Shown here piece by piece: positions 23,227 to 33,955 of a stretch of DNA of 64,000 bases; within the stretch, counting starts at the first letter, position 1; each line of letters opens with the position of its first letter. The notes beneath the pieces are model-generated. The model worked only from the letters and a program-made list of their open reading frames with translations. It ran no database searches and had not been told where the DNA came from. The position numbers and the translations under genes are program-made. The stretch covers positions 791,177 to 855,176 of the forward strand of contig JAKUHH010000030.1 in NCBI GenBank assembly GCA_022701365.1, read 5' to 3'. This DNA comes from Mycocentrospora acerina (Eukaryota; Ascomycota; Dothideomycetes; Pleosporales).

Positions 23227-25169
23227 ATGGCGGTGGAAAATTACGACGTCGTCATTATCGGCGCGGGGCCAGTCGGTCTTTGCTTTGCATCGTGTCTTGC
23301 ACGATGGGGTTACAAGATCAAGCACGTCGATAACCGCGCAGAGCCAACACCCACAGGACGTGCGGATGGAATCCAACCTCGGTCGCTAGAACTTTTGCGC
23401 AACATGGGCCTGAAGCGCCAAATTATGGCGCATGAACCTGCGAAGGTGTACGAAGTCGCGTTCTGGGACCCAGCAGCAAAGGGCATTGTTCAAACAGGGA
23501 CATGGGCTAGTTGCCCCAAGTTCATCGATGCACGCTACCCATTCACAACGCTGCTACACCAAGGCTTGATTGAACGTGTATTCATTGACGACATTGAGAA
23601 GAGCGGGACAAAACTTCAACGATCTTGGACTATCACTGGTTTCAAGAATGATGGAAAGGACCCCACATACCCGATTGAGGTCAACTTGGCTCATGTGAGC
23701 GGAGAGCAGACAGAGACTGTCCGAGCAAAATACCTTTTCAGTGGAGAAGGCGCGAGGAGTTTTGTGCGAGAGAAGTTGGGCGTGAAGATGATCTACAAGA
23801 ACCCCATTGCGCACGTCTGGGGCGTCATGGACGGCGTTGTACGGACAAACTTTCCTGATATCAAGGTAGGAAACCACCCTCTTGAGATCTCATTTTCTCG
23901 TAGACTAACAGATTCAAGATGAAATGCACAATCCACTCTGATGCCGGTTCCATCATGGTCATTCCTCGCGAGAACAACATGGTTCGATTGTATATCCAAG
24001 TCGCCTCTTCAACAGATAAGGATTGGGATCCCCGCAAGACAAAAACTGCAGAGGAGGTCCAACAGCAGGCCCAAGCGATCTTGAAGCCGTACACCATCAC
24101 CTGGGACCGTGTTGAATGGTACTCCGTCTATCCAATTGGCCAGGGTATTGCCGAACGCTACACCCTCGACGAGCGCGTTTTCATGGGCGGCGATGTGTGC
24201 CATACACATTCGCCGAAGGCTGGCCAAGGAATGAACACCGCTTTCCTCGATGCTGTTAATCTCGCATGGAAGATCCACCACGTTGAATCTGGCTTCGCAT
24301 CCCGCTCGCTTCTATCCACCTACGAGTCTGAGCGCAAGCTTATCGCTGAGACGCTTCTCGACTTTGATGCCCGCTACGCCAAACTCTTCTCTACTCGTAT
24401 TCCATCTGCAGGCGAAGTCGCCGGCGCGCACAGCGAGGCAGCAGCCGACAATGAGTTCATGAAGACATTCAAGGCATCCTGTGAATTTACATCTGGTTTC
24501 GGCGTGGCATACAACCCTAACCAAATAAACTGGGGTCCAGAGCATCCCGCACAACACCCACTGATTCTGTCCAAGGATAACGGCACTACTCAGCGCAGCG
24601 GTTATATTCTTACCAACGCGACGGTGACACGCGTTGTTGACGCTAACGTTGTGCACCTTGAGCAGGAAGTCCCATTGAACGGATCCTACAGGATATATGT
24701 CTTTGGTGGCGCGCTTTCCAAGACAACAACGGCGGTCAAGGATCTCGCAACAAACCTATCCTCGCCAACATCCTTCTTCACTGCCTTCCAACATCAAGAT
24801 ATTAAGACGGTTGATCGCTACCACGAGCGTCACAACCCCCACAGCAATCTCTACACCTTTAACCTCATTTTCAATGCACCCCGCAACAAGATCTTCATTG
24901 ACGAGCAATTGCCCGAAATTTTCGCGCGCTACGCAGACCACATCTACGCCGATGACGTATGGGACCAGCGTGTTCCGGACGCTAAGGCGTCTGGACACGC
25001 GAAAATGGGTCTCAGCGAGGAGACAGGTGGTGTTGTAGTCGTGCGACCTGACGGTTACGTTGGTGTTGTTGTGAAGCTTGAGGAGGGCAGCGGAACAGCA
25101 GATGCGCTCAACCAGTACTTCTCCGCTGTCACAGGGAAGAAGTTGGGTGGCGAGAAATCGACACTGTAA
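23227..25169 (+). CDS. Phenol 2-monooxygenase-like FAD monooxygenase
   Basis: Class A flavoprotein aromatic hydroxylase, NAD(P)H- and FAD-dependent. Exons 23227-23865 and 23919-25169 (53-base intron, AAG acceptor, phase 0) give 629 aa, usual for phenol hydroxylases (about 600-660). The N-terminal Rossmann motif is DVVIIGAGPVGLCFASCLAR. GRADGIQPRSLELLRNMGL matches the PF01494 substrate/FAD region. The ribityl-binding motif is GGDVCHTHSPKAGQGMN (about 318-334). The C-terminal 180 residues fit the thioredoxin-like phenol hydroxylase dimerisation domain (VVVRPDGYVGVV). The second FAD motif, usually DG, reads GEGARS (Asp to Glu). It is tail-to-tail with the P450 at 25929. The substrate is unknown. 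Confidence 0.9.
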
Positions 25170-25928
25170 GCTTGTGGTAGTATGAAATGATGTGATGATT
25201 TTGTCTCTGCAAAATCGGAGGATGTCTGCATAGCGTGTTTTTTTGTTATCCTTGTACATATCCTTCAACTTTTGGCAATATAATTTATTTGAACGATTTG
25301 ATTTTTTCATTGAGTTTGTGGATTTCGCCGTGAACACTAAATCTCAATAATTTGAGTTTCCCAACCAGAGCTAATATGTCAAGAAAATGTCTTTTCGTTC
25401 CGGTGAGGTATTCGCAGCCATATTTCCTATTCAAATCTCTCCATTCCACAAAAGAGGTTACTTCTGAGGTGGATCTTATGCACTTCTACCTAACCAGCAT
25501 CCATGATCTGCAAAACAGCCCATCACTCCTCCTGCGTCTTGTGTTCATCCACAATCACATAGCAAGCAGAGTTTGAGAGGCAGATAGAAGAGCAGGCCAA
25601 GAAGCCAGGTTGGCAAGGACTATTGGAGTCGTTGTAAAAGTTGAGGCAAAGGGAGTTGAGGCTATGGAGACTGGAAGGAAGTTGATTGAAGCCGCGACAT
25701 TGAGTGTGAAGATAATGGTATATTTTTCTATCAGTACAAAATTTCATATTCTCCCTAATATGCTGTCTGTTGACTCAATTGCTGATCAAGATGAAGCAAT
25801 TCGAAATTTTTTCTTTAAAAAAAATAGTTTGCAAATCATGGAAAGCGGAATGTATAAAAACCTTGAATGATACTGCAATTCTTATACCCTCACAAGAAGT
25901 GGGACATACCAGCTTAAAACAACTTTAT
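25170..25928. other. Convergent 3' region between flavoprotein and P450
   Basis: About 760 bases of A/T-rich sequence holding both 3' UTRs. The short frames seen (for example 25610-25870) have no recognisable product. Confidence 0.5.
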
Positions 25929-27531
25929 CTACTCGGATCGTGCCTTTACTAGACAACGGAACTTCTGAGGAGTGAACCACGCTGTTTCCCAAGTATATCC
26001 TTGGCCAGTCTCGTTGTTGACTAAAAGTTCAAAGTCAAACTTGCGTACCAACTGAGGAACAACCTTGCACATCTCCAACAGACTGATGTTCTTCCCAAGG
26101 CAAGTCCGCGATCCGGCACCAAACGCGAGGAAGTTCTTCTCTAGATTAGCGCGTTCTTGTGGGTTTTTGGTGAGCCAACGCTCTGGTCGGAACAGTGCAG
26201 CGTCTGGCCCAAAGATTGAGGTATTCCTATGAATAACCCATGGATTAACTCCGACTTCGGTTCCTGGAGGGAAGAATTGACCAGCAATTTGCGCGCCGTT
26301 TTGACCTACAACGCGGGTGAGGGGCATACCGACTGCTGGGTGCATGCGCAGTGCTTCGTAGATGACTGCCTGGAGGTATGGCAACTTCTGCGTCTCCTTG
26401 AACATGGCAGGCTCGGAGAGCTCACCTCTCTGGGTTGCCTCATCAAGCTCTTGTCGGAGAGCATGGAGGCAGGATGGATTCATGGCCAGATATCCGATGA
26501 CAGAAGCGAGAGAAATGGCAGTTGTATCACTCCCTGCTGCAATGTTCTGCAAACACACGCCTGTCGTATCTCTCCTTGTTGCCTTGCCCGCCTGTTCAAG
26601 GGGTAGCATGATGTCCAGAAAGTCTCTCCGATCGCTGGGAGGCTTCGACTTGCCCGAAAGACGGTTCTCGAGATGCAAGTCTCCAAAGTCGGCGATTTTA
26701 TCAAAATCGGGCTTGATACCCAAGAGACTGGTAATCTTTCCTACCCACCAGTGGAATCCAGGCATGACAAGACCAATAGTGGCACCGTACGCCATGCCGT
26801 TCCCAATGGTTGCGATGATCCCACTCTTGTCGCCGTCGTCTTCCATAAGGCCAAATCTTGAGCCGACTGTGATTTCTCCAATGACGTCAAACGCATAGAA
26901 CTGCATCAGCTGCCTCACATCCACTTCTCTGCCTTCTCTGGCGTACTGATCAAGACTACGTAGTAATATGGTGTTGCAAGTGTCCACGGCAGGTTCGTAA
27001 GAGAGCAAATGCGTTGTTGAGTATAGTTGCGCGACGGGACGTCGAAGCCTCGCATGCGTAGCCATGCTTCTGGTAGAAAACATGTTATCTTCATCCCGCT
27101 TTGGACTACCGAACGGGTAGTAGAATTCAGATTTCACCATTGCATCTTTGTGTCCAAGGATAGTTTTGACGGCTTCTGCGTCGTTGATACTGTATCTGTT
27201 TGGTCCAAGACGAACAATGGGCCCTTGTCTCGTCAGGAGCAGGCCGAAAAAGAGTGTGACTGCACGTACCGTATTTCTCGTGGAGTGCAATATTGTGGGT
27301 CGCATATTCGTGTTTGTGTATAAAAGTTGCTTCCCATAAACGGGTGAAGCGTGTAGGAAAAGGACCTGGGATTTTTCGTAACGGTGACAGCAATGCCTTC
27401 AAAATGGGCATAACTATGATGAAGATGAAAAGAGTAATGGCTCCTAAAGAGCAAAGCTTAACAAATGACAAGCCATTTGAGACGGGAATACTCAAAGTGG
27501 GCGCCATGGCAGAGTCGTTTGAGTCGTACAA
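25929..27531 (-). CDS. Cytochrome P450 (pisatin demethylase-like type)
   Basis: Membrane-anchored haem monooxygenase. Exons 27531-27270 and 27223-25929 (46-base intron, junction HEKYG|PIVRLG) give 518 aa; starting at the second ATG (MAPTLSIPVS) gives 510. An N-terminal anchor helix (FVKLCSLGAITLFIFIIVM) is followed by the hinge RKIPGPFPTRF. All core motifs are present: I-helix AAGSDTTAISLAS, K-helix ExxR in YEALRMHP, FRPERW, and the haem loop FLAFGAGSRTCLGKN with its Cys ligand. By appearance it belongs to the large fungal pisatin-demethylase/benzoate-hydroxylase-like group (CYP assignment not checked). Its stop faces the flavoprotein's stop, suggesting but not proving a joint role in aromatic degradation or detoxification. 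Confidence 0.93.
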
Positions 27532-29076
27532 GTATGGAAAGTGAAAGGGATACGGAACAGTAGTGGGAGAGCAAGAATACAGCTTTATATGCCAGACATG
27601 GAAAAGTCAAATACCCTATCGCCTACCCAGCTTCCCCACAGTTTTGAGATACCCCACCAATTTGTTTCGTCCCCGCATAGAGTCTGTGCCGTGTCTTCGT
27701 GCCGCTGTTATTCCACTTGGCACAGGGCATTCGGAGAGGATCTCTATCCTATTGTTCTCTTGATTGGGTGACGTCTTCAAAGAGCTAGTTGCGTCTCATC
27801 GTTTAGCAAGTGCTGCATGCATGCAAGCAAGCAAGCAAGCATCGCAACAGCCATCGCCCTTCGGCGTTGCGAACTGGCTGTGTAGATCTGAACCTTCACT
27901 CCACATCGGGCACCACACCAAGGCCCGTTAGCAAGAGTAGGAGCTAGTCCATCTACTACGAGCACTCGTGGATCCCAAACATGAACAATCAACTTTTCTA
28001 GCACATCTTTTCACATCCCCTTGGATCTGCCCACCAAAACCTTTTGATGCAAGCAGCAAAAGAAGTCTAAATAGCAATGGTATTCATCGCAAAGTCAAGA
28101 GAGTTGCTAGCACAGAGACGACAATCGGCAACTTGAACGCCCGACATACCTACTTCGTACATCGGATCTAGCGGAATGTGGGGATTATCACCGAAAACCC
28201 CAGCCAATCGTAGCTTCTCTTTCCAAATGCACTGAAAGCTGTCAGAAGTGTCACAATAAATTGTAGCATCCATGAGCAGACAAGCCCATTGCTAGCGGGG
28301 CATTGGTTCCCCACGAAATACAGCACATGCCCCGGCGATTCACCTCTCTTCAAAGTCTCTCGGCCTCCTTTTTGCGTGGCAGTTTTTTTCTGCGACACTT
28401 ATAAGCACGAATTAGGTATCTGCTATTAGCATACTTTTTTTTTGTGAAATATTAGACCTTGTTTCCAAGTCGTAGGCTTTCCAACTTCCTCACGGACATG
28501 TGGGCATGGGAACTTTTACGGCAGTGACGTACATGCAGAAGATGCGCTAGATAATTTCGAGACACGACGCTAAAAGATAGATAGATTATAGATCGAAAGA
28601 AAAGAGGAAGGCGATGATGTCTTGAAGACAGGCATGGGATGTGTAGGAAATACAGTGAATTGAAGTGAAGTGTGTTAGGTTTCTATCCGTTCTTGGCTCT
28701 CACGAACAGGAGCTTTTGGTTTGCGTACCGAGTTTTGAATTTCCATCTTGTCATGGTATCAAGCTAAAAGTGCTAGACTTGTGGGGAAAAAGAGAAGCGT
28801 GTTCTGAATGGACGCTGGTCGTCTTGGCCAAACGAGATACGGCTTCATGTGAGCAAAGTCTTTTATCCCTTTCGCCCTGCAGCGACCTGTAATGCTCGAG
28901 TAGGAACAGCGGGCAAGCGAAAAACCCAAGGAAACCATCCAATATCATTTTCTTTTAGCTAATACTTATACAAGGCAAAGGCAATTTCATTTCATCGACT
29001 TCGACACAAAGAACTATGGACAAGGCATGCTAAAACGTTCAATCATAACTTCCTCTCCTCCAAACCATCCATCCCT
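27532..29076. other. Intergenic, about 1.5 kb
   Basis: Holds the P450 promoter and the 3' flank of the GPI-anchor candidate gene. It includes a short GCAAGCAAGCAAGC run near 27826 and a T10 run near 28436. Open frames are short, and none is recognised. Confidence 0.5.
27583..27589 (-). promoter_or_regulatory. Possible TATA element of the P450 gene
   Basis: TATAAAG on the minus strand lies about 50 bases upstream of the first ATG of the P450 gene. The position suits a short leader or initiation at the second ATG (27507). Only sequence likeness supports it. Confidence 0.35.
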
Positions 29077-29589
29077 CTACAAGAACGTACCCGCACAAGC
29101 AGAAACAACAACCATAGCCAGCATCCCCAGCCCAGCCTTGCTCACCATTTGCGGCGCAAGCACCGCAGCAGCAGCACCCTTGCTGCCCCCCGCGCCCGAC
29201 GTACCCGTAGGGCTACTCGACCCCCCGGTCGAGCTACCAGTCTTCGTCGGCTTACCCGTCGCCGTCGCCGAGTTATTGCTATTGCAGAAGATGTTCGACG
29301 GCGAGACACCCCCCTCCATGAAGCACGACTGCAAATCGGCAACCGACTGCCCTACAGAGAGACAGTACCAGCCGCAGTCGCCGTTGAAGCTCTCGACCGG
29401 CGCGGACTTGCAGCATGAATCCAAGACTGACGATGTGTTTGCGGCAATGCTCTGTGTGCTGCCGACGGCGCAGGCAACGTCCGATGTGGGGAAGCGTGTG
29501 AAGTCGGCGGTTGAGCACGAAGATGGGGTTGCGCTCGCGACAGTGGAGGAGAGGACCGATGAGGCGACAGAGGAGACAATGGAAGTCAT
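29077..29589 (-). CDS. Small cysteine-rich Ser/Thr protein, GPI-anchor candidate
   Basis: Single-exon frame of 170 aa. Eight Cys are clustered in residues 25-104 (CSTADF, VACAV, DSCCKS, GDCGWYC, QSCFMEG, IFCNS), suggesting a disulfide-bonded extracellular domain. A Ser/Thr/Gly-rich linker (GKPTKTGSSTGGSSSPTGTS) follows, then a hydrophobic C-terminus (LGMLAMVVVSACAGTFL), as in GPI-anchored wall proteins. The N-terminus MTSIVSSVASSVLSSTVASA is only weakly hydrophobic for a signal peptide, so the true start might lie in an upstream exon. The Cys spacing is not CFEM-like. Function is not recognised. Confidence 0.7.
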   Translation of the reverse strand: MTSIVSSVASSVLSSTVASATPSSCSTADFTRFPTSDVACAVGSTQSIAANTSSVLDSCCKSAPVESFNGDCGWYCLSVGQSVADLQSCFMEGGVSPSNIFCNSNNSATATGKPTKTGSSTGGSSSPTGTSGAGGSKGAAAAVLAPQMVSKAGLGMLAMVVVSACAGTFL

Positions 29590-30438
29590 TTTTTTAGGTG
29601 GTGTAGACTGGGTAGCGAGTAAGTCCTGTGTTGAGAAGAAAACGTAGCTGGGGAACTATTCACCTCTGGGTTCTCAGTAGACAGAGGATTTAGAGGTTTT
29701 GGTTGAGACGGAAAAGTAAGGCCTTGTCGTTTTGGTTTCAGTGTGATTGGGTAGTTGGAGAGAGAAGAAGTAAAAGGCAGGTTAGGTTGTATGGCAGACA
29801 CTTCAGATTTGAACTTTCACTCAAATCTTGCCGTTACATAACGCATGTCACCCCATATTTACTGCCACAGGCCACTGCCGTCGCTGCGACCCTGCTGCGT
29901 GGCAGGCAATGACGATGTGTGGGTTCCACATGGTTGTCCGGGCGATTTGTTCCGAGCGCTATTTTTGACAACATTGCGACAGGGGTCTCGGATTGGATGA
30001 GCCGAGATGTGGCAGTGCGTATGCAGGATTTTGAAGGTGTGAAACAATGGCTGGATGCCCAGCTGAAGAGAGAGAGAGAGAGAGAGAGAGCTGAGACTGA
30101 CAATGTACATATATATATAGGCGAAAAAAGTGTCTTGGGATGAGGTGAGAATCGCTTCCGTGGAGAGAGGTGTACACCCTGCTAGACGGACAGGCGAGGC
30201 GGGAGGGCGGGTAGCTGCATGAAGCTTCAGCCTTGCTGTTTGGGAAACCCTAGATTACTAAAGTGCAATGAAGATGAGTAAACAAACCTTAGTAAAAACT
30301 TAAATGAACATCACACGACTAAAATCCTTCCAGGCACGACTGAAATCCAAGTGTTTGCTAAAGATTTATCCATTAAAATTATTCGCCATGTGGATGCCCA
30401 ATCAGGCAATGGATCTATAGTCAAAATGTATTGAAAAT
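29590..30438. other. Intergenic between GPI-candidate and GH105 genes
   Basis: About 850 bases, including the promoter of the GPI-candidate gene (-), a (GA)n run and the 3' UTR of the GH105 gene (-). No gene was recognised. Confidence 0.5.
30067..30090. repeat. (GA)n microsatellite
   Basis: About 12 tandem GA units, followed shortly by an alternating TATATATATA stretch near 30109-30119. Confidence 0.9.
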
Positions 30439-31664
30439 TTACAAGTTTGCCCTCTCATACTCAGTCGCTGCATACATGAACGGACCTGCGCCCTTGCCAT
30501 CGTTTGGCGACAGAGGTACACCAATGTAGTACTGGAGAGAAAAAAAAAGTTAGCAAAGTCTTTTGAAAGAATGGATTCGGACAAACTCACCTCGTACGAC
30601 GCATCGCCCTTCAAGCTGCCGACCTCGACGGTGCCCATCCAGCTCAAAGTTCCGTTCTTCTCGTACTGCACAAATTTGTTGAGCATCAAATCGTATGCCT
30701 TGTTTGCCACACTCTTGTATGACTTGTCCAACAAGCCTAGGCGGATACCCTTGAGGTATGCGTAGGTGAACATGGCTGTGGCGCTCGACTCGATGTAGTT
30801 GCCCTTCATGCCTGGGTAGGGTTCGTCCATGATCAACCACCATCCACCGCTAACGTCCTGTGCCTGCTTCAAGCCAATGGCAAGGGTCCTCAGGTACTCT
30901 TGTAGCCTGGCGTAGCCGGGAAGGGTCTTGGGGTACACCTCCAACACCTCGACAAGAGCAACAAAGTACCAACCGACAGCGCGGTTCCAGACGTGAGGTG
31001 CGGCACCGGTGATGGGGTCAGCCCAGACGGCGGTCTTGTCCTCGCTGTAGCCGTGGGCCAACAGGTTGGAGGTGTGGTTCCTGGTGTGCTCTTCAATCAG
31101 GTCGAATTGCAGCGCAATGTCGTTCCAGGCCGTTGTGTTCTTGGGCTCAAAGTAGGAAGTGTATGTGGCGTAGAAGGTGTCGGCCATGTAAATTCCGTCA
31201 AGCCACATTTGGTTGGCGTAGGTAGGTGCGCGGTGCCAGAAACCTCCCGTGGGAGTTCGCGGCCATCGGTTCAGCTGTTCCCTCAAGGCCTTTGCGGCGA
31301 TGACGTACTTGTTGTCCTTGCGGCCCTCGGAGTTCCAGAAGTAGAGGATGTTGTTGCCCATTCGGATGTCGTCGAGTGTGTAAAAGGTGGCGTTCCATCC
31401 CTTGAGGGTACCATCGTCAGAGACGAGGGAGGAGATTTTGCTCGAGGCATAGGCGAGGAGTGTGGAGTTCTTTTGCAGTGTTGCCGCCTTTTGGATGCCT
31501 TCGAATGTGACGGCGGGAACGTAGTGGTTATCAAACTTTTGTCCCTTTGACTGGAAAGAGGTGGCCATCCATGTCGAGTAGGGCTTTGTGTTGTTTGGCT
31601 TTGGTGCAGCGAGGACGGTGCTGGTGCACGTAAGAAGCGCGAGGCTCAGAGCAGGGAAATGCAT
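30439..31664 (-). CDS. Secreted GH105 unsaturated rhamnogalacturonyl hydrolase
   Basis: Hydrolyses unsaturated galacturonyl-rhamnose disaccharides left by pectate/rhamnogalacturonan lyases; used in plant cell-wall breakdown. Exon 1 (31664-30591) and exon 2 (30531-30439) join through a 59-base intron (GTGAGT..CTCCAG), restoring the family ending YEYYIGVPLSPNDGKGAGPF; 388 aa. A signal peptide (about 1-19, ending VLA-AP) precedes the (alpha/alpha)6 barrel. The stretch TYANQMWLDGIYMADTFYA carries the conserved catalytic Asp (WLDG), and HVWNRAVGWYFVALVEVLE and GNYIESSATAMFTYAYLKGI are typical GH105 blocks. Several N-x-S/T sites fit secretion. Without the intron the frame would run into a nonsense tail, so the two-exon model is preferred. 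Confidence 0.93.
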
Positions 31665-32520
31665 AATGGCGAAGACGTGTATTAAGAAAAAGAGGGAATT
31701 AATTGTTACAAGAAAAGCCGCTGCTATTGAGTGTCAGGAACTGGACAGAGACTCTTATACAAGTACCAAACTCGGTCGCAACTCATGCCAACCGTCTCAC
31801 TTTCCGAGCATCACGTTTGCAGCAATATAAACCCATGTACCAGCACCCCTACAAGTCGATGGAATCATCCATAGTCAGGTCCTGGCAAGACTTGGCGAAA
31901 TTTCCGCTCGTCCTTGACAGACCATTTTGGAAGGAGAGGTGGATAAACTACAGGGTCATGCCCCCACGGAGACGGAGAAATTGGGGATTGGATGTTCGGG
32001 CGAGGGATTATTGGCGCGAAGATGGCCGTTACGACGACGCAGTCGCATATATTATTTTTCCTGGGCAACTTTCCAAGACTCTGAAAACAATGTTTGCTCA
32101 AAAGCCAAGGGGTGTGTTGCTTCTTTCTGATGTCAGTCGAGGGTTTTGCGGGGAACCGTGAGAAGGTCGCTGGGAAGCAGAAGGCTTGGAGGATTCTTGT
32201 CACTCTTGACAGAGCTTATTCAGTCTCGGCTCCTCCAATCTCTACCCCCCAGCACGCCAAGGTGTTCAGGTGCCCGCCATGACGGTGAAACTGCTCCGCC
32301 AGCCTGCATATCTGACATGGAAGTAGTGTCCAAGCGTCAGTAAACGAACGCGAGTCCTCAAACACGATTGAATCGTAAGGAATGTGCCTGACTCGGGTTG
32401 CTTTCCTCTTTGATCATTTCCTCCAACAACCACTGTCAGTGTCAGCGACGCGGTCTACCTAGGCAATCGATTACCCCGCTCCTCTCTTCTGCCCAACGGA
32501 CGAAACGAAAAAAAAAAGAT
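31665..32520. other. Divergent spacer with GH105 promoter and unresolved 5' exon
   Basis: About 850 bases. Near GH105 there is a TATAAG-like element on the minus strand about 90 bases upstream of its ATG (around 31755). The right end should contain the promoter and the missing first exon of the DUF3605-type gene. Two A-runs (about 32509-32532) precede its open frame. Confidence 0.45.
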
Positions 32521-32532
32521 TAAAAAAAAAAG

Positions 32533-33261
32533 GCCAAGGACTTTGAAATCGACGAATCCTGCGCACCGTCCCTCTTCCAATCAGCATGGCGCTCCAACCC
32601 GGACACAACCGCCCTCCCCTTTGCACGAGATAACCCGCCCTTTCACCTCACAGCCGTCGACTGGCAGCAGCTCAGCCTCCCAGACGCAGCCTTTACGCCA
32701 CACTCGTGGGACGAGCTCGCCGGCTTGATTTCCACGGGCCAACTCGACGAGCTAAAGCGGTGGCCGTCTGCGCTGAAAGCCTATCTCGCGTGGACTGCAC
32801 ACGTCAAGGAGAGTTTCGGCACGGCGACTAATTATCTTCTTTTGCAGCGGTTGTTCTGGACGCCTGTTGTGAATGATGATGATGATCCCAATGGAGGGTT
32901 GACGTTTGAGATTCACAATGAGACGCCGTTTGCGGATGAGAGGGACTATAAGATTCTCTGGAATGACTGGCCGTATGGGCTTGAGGAGGGGGTTCGGCAT
33001 ATTGTGGTGTGGTTGAAGGGACGGTTGCCGGTAGGGGGGGATGGGGGGTTGGATGAGGAGGGGAGGAGGCTTGTGGAAGGGTTTGTGGAGAGGGTGTTTA
33101 GGAGGGGGGTTGGAGAGGGAGAGGGAGAGGGAGGGGAAGGGGAAAAGGGAAGTAAGGTTTTGTGGTTTAAGAATACGACGGGGTTGCAGAGTGTGAGGAG
33201 TTTGGAGCATGTGCATGTGCTTGTGAGGGGAGGGGGGGAGGTGTTGGAGAAATGGAGGTGA
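32533..33261 (+). CDS. DUF3605 protein (N-acetylglucosamine-induced protein 1-like), 5' end unresolved
   Basis: Soluble protein of the fungal DUF3605 family, named after GlcNAc-induced protein 1 of Candida; its biochemical role is unknown. The open frame from about 32533 to the stop at 33261 contains the family blocks PHSWDELAGLISTGQLDELK, LKAYLAWTAHVKESFGTATN, ETPFADERDYKILWNDWPYG, GVRHIVVWLKGRLP and KVLWFKNTTGLQSVRSLEHV. The frame has no Met codon at all and begins just after an in-frame TAA (32521) in a poly-A stretch, so an upstream exon must supply the start (AG acceptors at 32531-32532 or 32537-32538). A Gly/Glu-rich low-complexity insert (GEGEGEGGEGEKG) sits before the last block. A decayed copy of the 3' end lies downstream. 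Confidence 0.72.
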   Translation, partial: AKDFEIDESCAPSLFQSAWRSNPDTTALPFARDNPPFHLTAVDWQQLSLPDAAFTPHSWDELAGLISTGQLDELKRWPSALKAYLAWTAHVKESFGTATNYLLLQRLFWTPVVNDDDDPNGGLTFEIHNETPFADERDYKILWNDWPYGLEEGVRHIVVWLKGRLPVGGDGGLDEEGRRLVEGFVERVFRRGVGEGEGEGGEGEKGSKVLWFKNTTGLQSVRSLEHVHVLVRGGGEVLEKWR

Positions 33262-33391
33262 TGTAAGATGATGTAGATTCTTAGAGGTGATGCAGTGTAG
33301 AGTAGATTAGAAATACAATAAATGTAGAGAGTGTGACTGAGGAGTTTAAAGCATGTGCATGTGCTTGTAAGAGAATGGGGGGGATGTGTTG
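33195..33391. repeat. Imperfect direct repeat of a gene 3' end
   Basis: The segment starting GAGGAGTTTGGAGCATGTGC at 33195, which encodes the last residues of the DUF3605 protein, recurs imperfectly at 33339 (GAGGAGTTTAAAGCATGTGC) after the stop. The spacing is 144 bases. Each copy is about 50 bases with several substitutions and small gaps. The second copy is non-coding. Confidence 0.75.
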
Positions 33392-33699
33392 ACAAGTAGA
33401 TTAGATGAGTATTAATTTTCTTGTAGTGATTGTCAAATTGTTGATGAAATTATGGAAGAAAAAAAGAGAACACGGCAAGAGAGAGAAGTAGGTAGTGGCG
33501 GGGAAAAAAATAGTATATGAATGATTCTTAAGAGAGGGGTAAGTATATTACTTATTTCCAACCCTTGTCATGTTCCACCCACCCTGAACAAAGTACATGG
33601 TTGATCAGAGGAAGAAGACGATACCCTTTTCCATTTTTCAAATATATGAATATAATGGAGATAATTCGTCATTTAGTCATCAATCAGATCACGAATCTT
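33262..33699. other. Intergenic 5' of tRNA-Ser
   Basis: About 440 bases of purine- and A-rich sequence with the repeat copy described at 33339-33391. No gene was seen. Confidence 0.5.
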
Positions 33700-33780
33700 G
33701 GCACTTTGGCGGAGTGGTTAACGCGCGGGCCTGCTAAGCCCGTTCCTTCGGGAGCGAGTGTTCGAATCACTCAGGTGTCG
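33700..33780 (+). tRNA. tRNA-Ser (GCT)
   Basis: Type II tRNA read by eye. Acceptor GGCACTT pairs with AGGTGTC (with G-U wobbles), followed by discriminator G. The D-arm is GGCGGAGTGGTTAACGC. Anticodon stem CGGGC/GCCCG holds loop CTGCTAA with anticodon GCT. The variable arm TTCCTTCGGGAG forms a short hairpin, and the T-arm is GAGTGTTCGAATCACTC. There is no intron. A T-run terminator follows at about 33783-33805. Confidence 0.95.
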
Positions 33781-33955
33781 ATTTATTTTTCGCAATTTTT
33801 TTTTTGCTGAATTGACAAGATGAATAAAAAAATGGTGTGTATTACAAAGAAAAAAAAAGGTTCTTCTTCAAGAATCATGGTCAAAGTTGGTTGGAAATGG
33901 GTAATGGTTGTAATTGTACAGAGTGTATATATATTTGAATATTTGTGGAAGAGAA

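Noticed and set aside
27820..27840. GCAAGCAAGCAAGC run considered as the start of a repeat array
   Set aside because: Only a few copies of a tetranucleotide, with no spacer structure. No CRISPR-like array exists in the window, and none is expected in a fungus.
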